From positions 3,534,001 to 3,598,000 of the forward strand of contig JAXRKN010000039.1 in the NCBI GenBank assembly GCA_038502055.1: a stretch of 64,000 nt of DNA, given 5' to 3'. The notes beneath the pieces were generated by a model. The model saw nothing but the letters and a program-made list of their open reading frames with translations. It did not search any database and had not been told where the DNA came from. The position numbers and the translations under genes are program-made. Positions within the stretch are counted from its first letter, which is position 1. Each line of letters opens with the position of its first letter. Shown here one piece after another: positions 11,314-25,239 of this stretch. Source of the DNA: Tanytarsus gracilentus (lineage: Eukaryota; Arthropoda; Insecta; Diptera; Chironomidae).

Positions 11314-14300
11314 TAATTCATAATTTAACATTTTTAAATTGTCTGATGTTGGATCATTTTCATATCATTTTAATCCTCAGACATTGCCACAAAAATTGTA
11401 TGACAGAGTCAGCGGCACACATGTATTATGTATTTTTGTCTTTTTTTCTCTCTTCTCCTTTCAAGAGCTTTTCTCCAACTCTCGATACTTTATCATTGCG
11501 CAATATATTGAAAATTGATACTTCACAAAATATATTATGATGGTATGTTGAACAGGGTATTATGGCAGGGTTGTTGAGTTCTTTTTATTAAAAATTTTCT
11601 TTCAAGATTTCATTTTAAAAGGTAATTTTTTGTTCTAAAAATTAACTCGCAATCAAATTGATAATTTTTCATTTCTCAACTCTGTTGCCGGCACTTCACA
11701 CATAAGAGACGCTCTCGAGAGGACTCACAAAAAATTTATTATTCCGAATAAGAGAGAAAAATCTTCATCGCTTCACATTTTGATGATGTTGATGGTAATG
11801 ACAATCTATATTGGAAAATGCTGAGCGTACATTAAATAGGCCTCGATCATGTATGCTGAGTGTCATGCTGTGTTTTTTCACTATGAACGATAAAAAACCT
11901 CATTATTGTGTCGGTTGCGTAGCGGAAGGGACACGAAAACCCTCTAATGATGTGTCGTTTTATTAAGTTTAAGATGGAATTTTCTTATGTGTGACATGTT
12001 TAGGGCAGTGACACTTAAATTCCTCAACGATCGATTTCGTCCATCAAGAAACAATCAACGTTGAATGCTCATCCCTGGAATTATATTTTCCGTCCCTTTT
12101 CTCGCTTGAAACAGTTTATATGATTTGGATGCTTTGTCATTTTTCATTCTTAATGGAGAGTAAGCAACTTGAAGGAAAGGAAAAATTTAAAAAATGCAAA
12201 AATATAGTTCAATGCAATGAGAAATTCTCGTCGAAAATGAATGAAAATTCCATTATGGAATTAAGACTAACGGGGTTATGAGATCATTGTTTTGTCCTGA
12301 TTTAAAGAAAAATTAAATTTTTGATTTAAATAAATTGCAATGAGCTGTGAATTAATTTAAATCAATTTAGAAAATTTGTTTTAGAAAAATAGCAAAAGTA
12401 TTTAAGAAAAAAATAGAAAAATTCTTTAATTATTAAAATTCTAAGAAATAAAAGCTTTAAAAAATCCAGGAAATTGTTAAATAAAAAAATTTCGACGTCC
12501 AAATCTTCAATTTATAAAACTGTCAATTAAAAATATTTTTTCTCATCGTTTCGAGATAACAATCTCTTGTTAGACATAAAGACACATCAAAGGCTTTCAG
12601 CTTACATGCAATTTTCTGCTGCAGTGCGTTTCTCAGGTCAAAAAACTTTTCGATGAAAAAAAAATAAAATGCTTCCTCGACTTGAGCTTAATTCAGGTCA
12701 AAGCGCTTTTATAAATTGCATTGAATTTTTAAAATGCAATCTCAGAAAATGTTAGTGGAGCTTTCGTTCTTCATCATCACGTGCTTGATGATGCTCATCC
12801 CACATCGTAATGAGATTCGCTTTGAAGATGATTGCAATCAAAGAGCGCACAAGAGAAATTCCATTTGTTCAAGTGTGCCAGTCAAAGAGAAAACGTTAGA
12901 GTTGTTGAATTAATCAGAGGAAATTGGAATTTATTGTTGTAAATGTTTTTTGATTGGTAGAAGAGGACTTGTATGATTTTTGAGTAAATTGTGGAAATTT
13001 TTGAACGAGTTTTGACAGAAAATATTTTTGAGATGGATTTTTATTTAATTTTTAAAGCTTTAGTTCAATTGAAAATAAAATGATCTTGAACTCTACCTGA
13101 GCTATAATTAATTGCGTCATAAGCTTCCTTAATCTCTTGCTCGAAATAACATAAACTGACGAATAGCCTAAAGTTCTTCCAAATGAAGCTATTCAGGCAT
13201 AAAATCCCATGAACATTAATTTGTTGGACTTAGAATGTAACGTTTCAAGACTATTCGGACATGGGTTATGCATGAGTTGAACTGACAGTTAAACCGAATA
13301 CCAGAATTTATCAGTTGAACATGAGGTTAAATCGGACAGCTCCATTCAACCGCAGAAGCAAATCCTCTCGAGTCAATCAAAAATATTTTGTAATGGCGAA
13401 AAATGGGAAAAACTACAATGGAGAGAAAAATATTGAAAAATTTATGGAAGTGAGTTGTAGCTGTCAGAAATCTTGAAAAAGGATCTTTAAAATTAATTGA
13501 AATTTAAATTTTTGTTTGAAAATAATAAAAAATAAAATTCTAAAAAATATGAAAAATTTCAAGAAAAAGTAGGCGGAACTATTAAAATATCCGGAAAATG
13601 TAAATCAAAAATTTACAATCAATTGCATTTAATTGCAAAACTCAATTAATCTCTTTTACAATCTGTAAATAAAACCTTGACATTCTTAATTTCAATATCA
13701 AACGTCACATCACAATGGTCGCACATAAATTTCATTCTCTCCACATGTGCATGCATTAATTTGATTATCGCACGATTCATTAAGCCAAATTGAATAAATC
13801 CACACTAAAACTCGAAGCTCTCGTTCGTCATTTGCATCCTGATAGAAACCAAATTGTTATGATCGGTTTGCATGATGACGACAAAATTATACACTTTATT
13901 CGCAAGGCGCGCATATTATTGAATCGATTAATGTTCGAGCTCATATGGAGCAACCTGACACGGGCACGTAGGATATTTGACGACATACATGCAATCACAC
14001 CACGAATTTTATTGAATTTATTTTGCTTTTTTTGCGAGAAATTTTGGATATTCTCATGCGTAAATTGTTAAAAGAACCGTTTCAACGCGTATTAGGATGT
14101 AACAGGCAATTTCTGTGACATGCCGATGAAAATTCTTCTTGTATTAAATTTTAATATTCAATATTGAATATTGAAAAATCTCATCGCGTTGTGGGGTTTC
14201 GTTATGTATTAAAAATGCGAGGAAATTTGACTTTGACCTTTCATTACCTTTTCACAAAAAAGAAAATTTTCAAAATAAATCTAAAATTCTTCAAAATGCC

Positions 14301-14660
14301 ACCAAACATTTTTTTAATTTTTTAAATTTTTCCTAACATTATTTTTCTTCTCTCTTTATTCACACAGCACAAAAAATTCTTAAACTCTCGGCAATTTCAA
14401 CATTCGTAATCTTCATGTCGCTTCTTAATATTTAACGGGTATCGCAGTAAGCAAATAAATGGTCTCGTAGACTTACAATAAGATACGGAGGCAGAAAATG
14501 TGTCGATAAAAAGAAGTTTAAGATGAAGCGGAGACCAATAATAAGAGCACCAGCAGAACCATCATCGTCGTTGTGATGAAGTGAAAGCGCAAAGCAAAAA
14601 AAACACCAAAAAAAGAGAGAAAAAAGTTTTATGGTGCAATTAACCACGATAATAAATTTA
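11314..14660. other. Spacer upstream of the receptor gene
   Basis: I see no gene. The last 200-300 bases before 14669 are a little less AT-rich and probably contain the receptor 5' UTR and promoter, but no TATA box or initiator stands out. Confidence 0.4.
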
Positions 14661-14672
14661 ATGAAACGATGA
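14661..14672 (+). promoter_or_regulatory. Three-codon upstream ORF overlapping the receptor start
   Basis: ATG AAA CGA TGA ends in a stop codon that overlaps the receptor ATG at 14669 (ATGA overlap, +2 frame). Such an overlap could lower initiation or allow re-initiation. The effect is inference; the arrangement is directly visible. Confidence 0.5.
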
Positions 14673-17600
14673 CTGAGCCTTATTACATGAACATCTCGAA
14701 CATTACAAACACATCGTCGACGAGCGTGGCTGGATGCGATGGGGTCAATTGTACGGAAATAGAAGGCTTCTCCGATGACTGGGAGCGAACCGTGTCGATA
14801 TCGGTTTTCATACTTTTCGGACTCATTTTCATAGCGGGATTAATTGGTAACGGATTGGTTGTTCTAGGTGAGTTGAAAATGAAATAAAAATGAAAGAAAG
14901 TTGGATTTTTATGAGGTTGAAAATATTTTAACAAAAATTTCAAAAACTAGAACAGAATTAATTAAATCTTGCCTTATACCATTAAAAAACCCGCCAACAA
15001 TGTCAGTTTATGATGCTCTAAAAAGTCACTCATCTTCTTTCTTATACCTTCCTTATAAATTGCGTAGAGATTTCAGTTCCACTCGGAAGAAATTTATAGC
15101 TTTTAAATCTCACACAATAAATCTCGCTTTCTTTCGGTTTATGACTCGACTTGTCATGATAAACTCCTCAAAATTTACGTTCTCTTTTTTTCACAGTTGT
15201 AGCAGCGAATCCGCTTATGCGATCAACAACTAATATTTTAATTATAAATCTTGCCGTAGCGGATTTACTCTTTGTGATATTTTGTAAGTATTTTTTTCAT
15301 AACTTCCGTGTTGAGATTAACGTTGGATTCAAAATGGTGTGAAAGATGAAAAAGAAGGTTGTTTGCTGTCGACGAGATTAAACAGCGGGATGGAGATTTG
15401 GTCAATATGCGTTGGAGGATGAAGGAGAAGGTTGCGGTGTGTTGTTTGAGATGAAAAGAGCTTTTATGTATTAAAATTTTTAACTTTTAACTGTGCCGTC
15501 AGGGATTAATTGAAACTTTTCCCCAAAAGTGTCATTATTCTTGTCTTCTCGACCCTTTGATTTATTTACACATTCCAAATTGCTCTAAATCTCTTCTAAT
15601 TGAACATCTGCCTCAACATCTTAGTTTTCCCTAATTTAAATTTCAAAAAGCCTTCCTCCATTAGTAAACCAGCAAATTTTTCCTGTTGCTATAAATTAGA
15701 ATTCTCCAGAACCCGAATAATTTTCAATAAGTTCCGCTCCATTTTCCATCACAAAGCTCTTTTGTCCCCTTTTTCTTCTCGGTTTATTGTTTATTGAGAT
15801 TTCGTAGAAAAGTAGCGAAAAAAATTGGGGTGAAATGTAAATAAAACAAGCAAACGATTTATAGTCAGTCCCCGTAGTCGATCGACTATGAAATATATTG
15901 AGTAGACCCAGGGTAATGTAACCTCCTTAATAATTTTTATTCGCTCCTTCACAGGCATACCATTCACAGCAACAGATTACATACTTAACAGTTGGCCTTT
16001 CGGCAGTTTCATGTGCTCTTTTGTAAGTTGCTCTGTTTACGACTTTTTTCCGCATCATTTGTCAGGAAACATATTTTATGTTCTAATTTTATGTTTACAA
16101 TTTATTTTTTTCATCTCGCATTCCTCGGGAAAAAAATATAAATAAATAACAACATCATCATGCTTGTCACCTTTCTATGGAAAAACAACCAAAACCAACA
16201 TCTGGCATTCAATTTAAATTCATCTACCTATTCCGATCTGTGTTGGGACCATCAAACATGCACACCGCAAAAAAAAGGTTCAGTATATGATAGTTGTAAC
16301 ATGTCACGCAAGCGTTTACACACTCGTACTGATGTCTGTGGATCGATTCGTTGCTGTTGTTTGTCCCATATCAGGCATGTCAATACGAACCGAAAAAAAT
16401 GCCACCTTGTAAGTTTATTCTTCCTCTTCTCGTCGCATATCATTTTTTTTGTGTGAGAATGTGTTTTTGTGATGTTCATAGACAACCGACATAGATAGAC
16501 GATTTTTAGGGCGAAAGATTTAAAGAGAAAATTTATGAAGCTTTAAATTTGTGTAGTTTTTTAAGTTTGCAACCCTCGAAGTCACGAATTTTTACCAAAA
16601 TTTTGCAATCAATTTTTTACATCTAAAAACTCAGATTTAATCCACGTTCAGCTTTAACATTTAATCTCATTTTTACACCTCATCTGAAGCGAAACAAGAA
16701 CAACGGTGTCATTTATGGTTAAACTCAATGCCAACATCAACCAGCATAAAGCTCTGTTTACGCGTAGACATAACACAGTTCTTTCACATCTTGTGATATT
16801 GCAAAAATGTGCGAAGTAATGATGTGTATGCGATAAAGTTCCATTCTCGCTCTAGCGCGCCTCTAAGGTATTTTTCAACTTAAGCTGTTTCTACCTCGCA
16901 CACTGTCTTCAACTTGAATTGGAATTTATTTTTGTTTGCTTGGGAAAAGGCAGATGTTTTTGATAGGCGAAAAAAGAGTATGATAACAATATTTGGGTCA
17001 TTTTTTTATCCCTCGAATGTTTAATTCATAGCCTGCGGGTAGCTTTAAGAAAATAATTGCTTTGTTTACTTTTCGTGATTTACTTTTCGTTGCTAATCCA
17101 GGATTTTTTGGATTAGATTTTCGCGAAAACTTCTCAAGATTATTAAAAAAATTTAATTTTAAGTTTTTCATCCCCTGCATGAACATTAACGTCATCAGCG
17201 GCGGATTTTCTTAGTTTCAAATTTAGTTTTTTAATTAAATCACAAACATTTCATGTTTTGAATATTTGATGATAATTTTTTGCAAACGTGTATTAACAAT
17301 TTAAAATCCCTAGTAGCACAAAAAGTAGAAAATTATGTTTGAAAATTTTCAAAAATCTTCTTTCATTAAATGTTTTTCCTTAAATTCAAGAAAAACAAAT
17401 TTCAAGTCCCTTCTGAAAATGAAAAGCAAATAAAGCGACTGAAATCATTCTTCGGTGCTTTTTTTATTTTCCCTCCTTTTTTTAAAAAAAGTTGAAAAGG
17501 CAGAAGAGAAATTTATGAGCATCACTTAGGAGCATTTCTCGTCTTATGTCGCTTGTTGTAAACATGCAAAAGTCACATGAAGTGGGTGGAGGAAATTCAC

Positions 17601-20600
17601 TTACGATATAACCTAATCTTTTTTTTCTCTCTTTCTCGTTTTGTGCTCCGTAGAGCGACAGGCATTGCGTGGCTGTGTATAACGACATCTTGTATTCCAG
17701 TGGGATTTTCACATGGCCTAGTTACATTTTTCGACGACTTCGATACTGAAATGACAAAATGTACTTTTCTCTCGGCTGAAGCCTACAACATTGTCGCATT
17801 TCAAGTGAGTAAACGTCTTCATTAACTCCACTGCTTCTTGAATGCCGAGTGCGTGCGGCGGCGTCTGTATATGTGTGTCTAAACATCCATGCGATAAGTT
17901 AATTTTGTAAATATTTACTTCCGACGATCATGACGAGCGAATGCGATATAACCGTCACATCCTGAAATGGAAACAAAAATATTTTGTTGAACTTCAACAA
18001 TTGCGATAAGAACTCGAATAAATAGAACGTGCATAAAATTGAATAAAAGCGGAAAATGAATTTATTTAAACACGTTCTGTCGAGCTCTTGATAAGAGATT
18101 CTCTCTCGAGTTTTCGGATTGAATTGTTTGGATTTTATGAGCACTCATGATGGCTAAAAACGTGCATTCAAAAAATTTAATTAAGTGGTTTTGAGATAAT
18201 TATTGAAGAGTTTGAGGTTAAAATAAATTGAAATATTTTCAGTGAGCAAAAAATTTATATTTTTTAACTTTCTCAAAACATCATCTCGAGATCTCATCAT
18301 TCTCCATTAAGTCTTCCATCCCTTGAGAGCATTTTCTCTCTCTTTTCATTTCACCATTTTTTTATGGTCGTCATTTCGAGCAATAATAATTCGGTCGAGA
18401 ATAAGTATTTTGCGACTCAGCGAACTTTTTTTGCCTTTTTCTTAGCTTAAGGTAAAATTGGAGATCTTCTGAAAAATCTCTAAGGAGACTTCAAAGCATT
18501 TGCTGCGTTATCTATGCAGAAAATGCTCTTACGGTTGATTAAAATTGAATGAAATTCCCCGAGCGAGAATAATGCACCGGATGAAAGAATACCAAGAGTG
18601 GGCTTGAAGTTGATTTTAATTTTAGCGTCTCATCTTTAAAACTCACCCTACTCAATATTTCATCTCATCATGCAAACACCACAGCGACAGTAAGTGAATT
18701 TGCAGCATTTCATTTTTCTTAATTTGATCCATGTCAATTTAACTCATACGTCAAAGTCCATCCTTCCATATTTTTCTTCTTGCTGCGTGTCGGACCACAT
18801 ATGACTCATTGGTTTGAAATTTTATTTGCACAATACTTAAGAGATTAAAAATAATGAGCAATTTGCTCTTCCCTCCCTCTAGTGGCTCTCGTGCTACTGT
18901 TCCACTCAGCTGATGCTGTTGTATAATAAAATGAGGAAATGCTGTCGCTTGGATACTTCGAGTGAAGGAGATGAAGAAGAATTTTGTTTACAAACCCAAT
19001 GAGGATTTGAGCTTATGGGAATTTTTAATTAGAAGATGTCATTTAAAAGCTTTTAAGCTTCTTTTCGAAGAGTTTTCTTAGTTTTTTTAAAGAAAATTTC
19101 ATAAATTGTGTTTTAAAGATTTTTTATTATTTATTTAAAATAAATTTCAAAGTTCAAAATCCAAAACTTTCTCACTGGGTGCTAAACATAAGAAAATTCA
19201 TGAGTTCAAACTTTTCTTCACTATCCATTTTCCATAGCAACATTATTAAGTAAGTCAGACGGTAAAGTAATGCTTTAATGCATTGCAGATTAGCTTTACA
19301 CAACTTTGTCCACTTCACTGCAGTGACTTTCTTGTTGACTGAAGCGCAGAATTCATTAATGTTTACTTTGAAAGTGCATAAAATTCTAATAACTCTCGCT
19401 GACGGTGGAATTTGCAAGTCAAATGAATGTAATTAAAATTAAATTCAATGAGCTTGAAGATGAAAATTCACACTGAAGGTTGAGAGATTTAAAAGGTTTT
19501 AAATTGACAATGAAACTTTGTGAAAGTGTGCCACAGAAGTTACAAAATTTTCAGCGTAGTAAATTCGCACCGCATAAAAATGCAGAAGGAAAATCCTTTC
19601 ATATTTATGATTAAAACTTTATCTACATTTTTTCCTTTCGCAACATCATCATAAAAGCATTCCATAGTCATGCAAGTTTTCACTTTTAAAGTCAAGCAGC
19701 AAAAATGCGAGTCATTCAAGCTAAAGCACACACAATGAGGCAGCAAGCAGTAAATAATTCACTTGTTGTCATCGCATTAAAGCTTAACATACAAAAAATT
19801 CCTCTTCTCGTTCTAGATATCATTTTTCTTATCGTCGTATGTAATTCCATTGACTCTCATCGTGGTGCTGTATGTGTACATGCTATTGAGCTTGTGGAAA
19901 GGGCAAGCTCCCGGTGGTAAAATTTCAGCAGAATCAAGGTGAGTGACGACATCTATATAACAACCATATAAGTGGAATATGTAATGGTGGTGATGAGAAA
20001 ATATCCGCACTCGGGTTACTATTGCGTGGGAAGATCCCTTTGGGACTAGAAACGTTTCAACCTTGAGTCGGTAATTGAGTTTTTTTTATGGCGGTGGAAA
20101 AAATTATTTCGTAATCAATATGAGCTGTGAACATCAAAATTATCATTTGAAATTTTAAAAAAAATATTCAACAATTTTTAGATTTTTGAAACTTAAAAAT
20201 CCGTTAAAAATATTTATTTAGTTCCACATCCTTGTTATTTTAATATCTCTTCTCAGTTCATTGTATCTTTTCCACCCACAACGTCAAATGCCATCATCAT
20301 CTTCGCCACCATTACTGAGCGCTCTTTTATTTGGATGGCATGCCGTTCTGTTCGGTGAATGATACACTCAGACAGTTATCTTAACTCCTCGACAAACAGT
20401 TAAGGAAAAGAATGCGCACATTAAGCTAATTAATTACGATGAAATTGCTTATTTTATAGCATACATGCGAACGCCTCCTGAAAATAGAAGAAAGCACAAC
20501 ATGAATTGCAAAATAATTTAATTATTTTCATGATTATTTGATTTTTTCTATCTTCTTATTTATATACAAAACTATCATCGCAAACCTCCAATGAGAAGAC

Positions 20601-22529
20601 GAGGCAAAAAGCGTGTAACACGAATGATTGTTGCTGTGGTCTTAGGTGAGTTGATTAAATTCAATTTCAGATGAAATCAAATTGAAATCCATGTATATAC
20701 ATGTATGTGGTTTTTGCAAAAATATATGAAATGAGATTAGCGAACATGTTTACATGGTGTCGAGAGGGATTTAAATGGCGGATTCAAATGTGGTTAACAG
20801 AGATTGAAGTAAACAATTTTAAAGCGTTTGATGGTTGAAGAGGATATTGAGGTTTGATTGAAATTCACTTAGGCATTTAACTTGTCTAAGGGTGCAAAAC
20901 TTTGTAAAAATTAGGAATTTATTTTTAAACTCTTAATAATGTCAACCTTCAAATTTAATATTTCGAAACCTCTCAAAAACATTTTGTGGCAATAATTCAA
21001 GCTCAGAAATAATATTTTCTATTTTTCTCTCTCTTTACAGCATTTGCGTTTTGTTGGCTTCCAATTCATCTCATACTTGTTTTGAAATCACTCGATCTCT
21101 ATCACCAAACCACAACACTCGTGGCTTTTCAAATAATTTCGCACGTGCTAGCGTACACCAACTCGTGTATCAATCCGATTCTTTATTGCTTCCTCTCGGA
21201 GAATTTCAGAAAGGCATTTCGGAAGGTGAGCGAGCTATTTTTGACACATCTTATTAATTGAAATTGACATCGGTTGCTTGTGACAAGTGTTGTGCGTGCT
21301 TTTTCTTAAGCTCGAGGATGGGATGAGGAAAAGGGTGCTAATTTGCGAGTTCTCTGAGATTAGTTTCAGATCCGATTTAAACAGAAACATCAGCAAGTGT
21401 TTCTTCAGTGCCTACATGCGTCAACTTTGACATCTTCAGACCCTTTTTCCGGATCGATTTCAAGAAAATACTGCCGAGTAAACAGCACATACCACAATCA
21501 AGGCACATGCTGGTATTTAAGCAAATAAGATTAATTTCATTGGCGAATGTTCAACAAATGTCGACGAGCAAAATTAATTTCGGATGATATTTCAAAAGCC
21601 CTAAGCACACTAAGCGCAACAAAAATGTTGACTGACTCTCATTAGTGGACCATAAAGCTTTAGTGCAAAATTAATTCATCGCTAAGTGGTTGTTGATTGA
21701 AACAGTTTCAAAATAAATGATGACATATGAAGTAATCAGCTTTACAAATTGACCAGGAAATTTATGGAATTAAAATAAGAGCATTTTATGTTTTTTTAAA
21801 AAATTTTTAGCTTAAAGCTTATTTTAAATATTTTATCAAAATTTTCACCCATCTAATGTTTGCTTGAAACTGAACCCACGCCTTAAGGATCTTCCTACAT
21901 TTCTACACCATTTTACCCACGTACAGCAACATCGAAAAAGGCCTTCTTAAAAAAACAAGCTCGGGTCATTGCAATTGCTCGTAATTTCTCGAATTTATAT
22001 TCCGTTCGTTTCTCTATAAATATTAACCTACAATCATATTGAGTTGTTATGACCTTGAAGGTGTTTATTGACCTTTTTTGATCGTAAATTTTTCATTTTA
22101 CCTAAAGTTAATTGAATTCGATTGGAGTCAATTTAAACAAAAATATTGATAGTAAAAAAATTACTGAATTTTTATTGCAGTAAAATTCATAAAATAGAAA
22201 TTTTTTTTAAATAAACTTTTCAATTCTCATCCCTCGCTCACAAGCAACAAGATTTCCCCACTCTTTTATATCGCGAACAAAAAACTCATCAATTTCGCCA
22301 TCATGAGATTTTATTTCATCTGAAAATGATTTTCTCCTGCATTGTTTGTACTCTCAAGAAAAATCCCCTCAATCATTCTTATTGACTTTACCTTTTCTTC
22401 CTTTTTTCTCTTTTCTTAATTTAGGTCTTTGTCAACTGCGGACACTCGCAAGCAAATACTCTTCAAACGCATGTCACGACAAAAATTGTCACGCGAACTG
22501 GAAACGGACACAACAATGATATTCTCTAA
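14669..22529 (+). CDS. AstA-R1: Allatostatin-A receptor, class A GPCR, nine exons
   Basis: Receptor for allatostatin-A peptides (FGL-amides), a G-protein-coupled plasma-membrane receptor and a galanin-receptor relative. Coding exons: 14669-14867, 15197-15283, 15955-16022, 16278-16408, 17654-17804, 19817-19938, 20599-20645, 21041-21225, 22425-22529. These total 1095 nt (364 aa plus stop) and all phases agree. Visible hallmarks are N-glycosylation sites in the first 30 residues, IGNGLVV in TM1, NLAVADLLFVIF in TM2, a TM3 cysteine with VDRF (DRY position), the paired ECL2 cysteine in TKCTF, CWLP in TM6 and NPILY in TM7. CHASVYTLVLM, MSIRTEKNATL and GKKRVTRM match Drosophila AstA-R1 (DAR-1) better than AstA-R2. 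The C-terminus GNGHNNDIL echoes the DAR-1 tail. The exon 4 acceptor has a poor pyrimidine tract; VQYM conservation fixed it. The largest introns are 16409-17653, 17805-19816 and 21226-22424. Confidence 0.95.
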
Positions 22530-22790
22530 ATGCGAGAAAATGAATGAAACTTTTTCGCTCCTTAGGTGTTAGCAATGAAAAAAAGAAAAATTATTAAAGC
22601 GTATTTTCTTCTTCTTCTTCTTCAATGTATAAACTCTTAGAATACTTGAACACTTAGCTAGTAAATAACTTTAAGATTTAAATATTTATACAGAAAAAAT
22701 GTTGATGTGAAAATTGAAAAAATGAGAAAAGTTCTATAAAAGGGTCCTTAGGTCATACACACACAATTTTTACTTACTTAAGCTGTATAG

Positions 22791-22796
22791 AATAAA
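22791..22796 (+). terminator. Polyadenylation signal of the receptor gene
   Basis: AATAAA lies 262 nt after the receptor stop codon, the first canonical signal in the likely 3' UTR. Confidence 0.5.
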
Positions 22797-24319
22797 AATG
22801 CCAAAGAAAAAATATAAAATTTTGTAAATTTAATCATTTCGGGCTACAACGAAAAAAAATTAGAAAAAAAGATGAGAAAAATTTCTTATTTTTAGAAGGT
22901 AAGCGAAGATTTATGTAAAATATTTATGAATTTATTAGAAGCCTCCGCTGAGGTGTAAAAAGCTTATACCGTCATGCATAAATTTATGCGTAAAAGTGGT
23001 GTGGATAAATTAAGGATGAGCGAGTTGAGTAAAGAATTAAGATGAACTTTTTTATAAATTTTTATTATCAAATCATAATCTTCAATTTCCATTCAATTTT
23101 CCATCGATCCACATATAAAAAATCAAGATAAAATTTTCGAGAAAAAATTCAATAAAACGCATAAAATATTCAACCCAAACTTTTTTGCGCCATTTTATTC
23201 ATGCAGAAATCATTTCCTTAAATCGAATAATGAGGAATCACGATCAGATTAGATTCGGATTTTGGTTCATTCATATTTGAAGTGGAATGAGAGATTTCTC
23301 GATGCTATATGATAAAATGTAGCGTTAACATCGCATTGGCATTGATTGATTCCACTTTTGCATGCAATGATGATGGAAAAAGTGAGTGTGTGTATAAAAA
23401 TTGTTATGGATTTATTTATTCAATCCGCATCTCATGTTGCTAGTGAGGTTTCGATATTGAAAAATGCTCGAGGTGGATTTTTTTATTAAGGGAAAATATT
23501 TTTCAAATCGGAACAACAAAATTTATTTTCGTGACTGGATGGAGATGAAATAAATTGAAATTTGGTTCTTTCTGAATCATTTAAAATTTTATTTATTTAT
23601 AAAGTTTAATCCGAGTGTCCATTACCATCAGCCGAAAAAAATCCCTCGAAAATCTTGAAAAACAGCTTTATAAAAAATTTAGGAAAATCACTCGAGCCGC
23701 TTCGACAGCTTTTGAATTATTCACAGTCACTCTCGAGAGATAATTTAGGCTTTCTTCCGTCAGTTTCATGTGCGGTGTCTATTATTTTTAGAAATATCAC
23801 ATTATCATGCAAACATACATAACCCACATACACACACACGCTATTTCAAGATGATTGTGAAAATTTTATCCTGTAAGATGATAGTGGCACGTGTCAATTG
23901 AGTTTAAGATCGAGCAAAAAAGTTTAACCCGGAAAAATTGCAAATAAACTATGAAATAGAAAAAGTTTGAAATTGAGTTAAATCGACTTGCTATGAAAAC
24001 TGAAACCTTGCTGGCAGCATAACAGAAAAAAATGGTTCTAAAATCACTGCATTATTGCACGCTGTCTTCCCTCTTGAAAGAAGATTATAAAAGTTGCAAA
24101 AAATTTTGATACTTTTTTATTATTAAAGTTTTCATTTTTTAAACAAGTTCAAAACTGAAAATTTGATTTAAAAACTAATTTAATAAAACAAAATTGTGAT
24201 ATTTTTATAAAAAAAATATGAACTTTTTATATTCATAAAGTTAGTGTTGAAAAATTCTTGAAAGATTTTTTACATAAAACATAAAATTTTAGGGAAAATT
24301 GAAAAACGACCGGGGTTAG
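22797..24319. other. Spacer between the receptor and the foldback nest
   Basis: AT-rich sequence with no supported exon, RNA gene or repeat family. Confidence 0.5.
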
Positions 24320-24724
24320 GACATTTTGCCCCTGTGACATTTTGCCCTCACCCAAAATCCGTGGGCAAGGGCAAAAAAATATAGGGTCAATTTGTCCGGG
24401 GCAATTTGGGACTCGGTCATGGAACCTACAGAATTTTCTGTAGAATTTCTATAGAATTTTCTACAGAAATTCTATGGGGTTCTATAGAAAATTCTGTAGA
24501 AATTCTACAGAAAGTTCACAGAATTTTTTTCTACAGAATTTTCTACAGAGCATTTTCTGTAGAAATTTCTACAGAAAATATTCTATAGGTTTTTCTGTAG
24601 AAAATTCTATAGAAAATTCTGTAGAAATTTATCTCATAGAAAATTCTACAGAATTAATTCCACTGAAAATTATAAACAATTTTTTTTTCTGTAGAATTTT
24701 CTACAGAATATTTTTTCATTTTTT

Positions 24725-24795
24725 AGCGTAACCCACAAAGTGGTGTAACGCTTATATGCTCGTGATTCCGTCCGTCCGTCCGTCCGTCCGTCTGC
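24725..24795 (+). repeat. Element end GCGTAACCCACAAAGTGG with (TCCG)6 run
   Basis: GCGTAACCCACAAAGTGG is followed by CGCTTATATGCTC and six TCCG units at 24767-24790. The same start occurs at 38320 in a complete element. Here no matching right end was found, so this is a truncated copy inside the foldback element. Confidence 0.65.
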
Positions 24796-24924
24796 ACAAG
24801 CGAGATCTCGGTCCCTGGACCAGCTAGAGACTTCTAGTTTTCGCCAGATGGTAGCTCTTAGGGTCTATATGTGCAGGCACTGACTATTTTTTGAGTCATG
24901 ACCTATGGTCGTGCCATGGACGGC

Positions 24925-25235
24925 CATAACGTCCATTTTTCATACAAATTTTCTCTTATATGGCTTCATGGGTATCGTTGAACTCGTGATTGGACCAGAA
25001 ATCGATTGGCATTGATTCGTAACTTGACCAGGAATCGATTGACATACATGATTTTTCGAGTCGTGACCTATGGTCGTGCCACAGACAGCCAAAATGTCCA
25101 TTTTTCAGAACTATGGCTTCATGGGTATCGTTGAACTCGTGATTGGACCAGGAATCTATTGATATAGATGATTTTTGATAAACGCTAATCAAGGCCGGCC
25201 AGTAGTGCCACGAACAGCCAAAATGTCCATTTTTC
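24925..25235. repeat. Copies of the roughly 120-bp GTATCGTTGAACTCGT unit
   Basis: Two units spaced 153 bp apart (CGTTGAACTC at 24976 and 25129), each with TTTTTCA..., GGCTTCATGGGTATCG, an ATCGATTG-type segment and GCCACGAACAGCCAAAATG. The minus strand happens to stay open, giving a repetitive HEAIVLKNGHFGC-like translation. It is a repeat, not a gene. Confidence 0.7.
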
Positions 25236-25239
25236 AAAT

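Noticed and set aside
16160..16456. 98-codon plus-strand frame across receptor exon 4
   Set aside because: It is in the wrong frame; the receptor exon 16278-16408 in the correct frame gives the conserved VQYM...VDRF segment.
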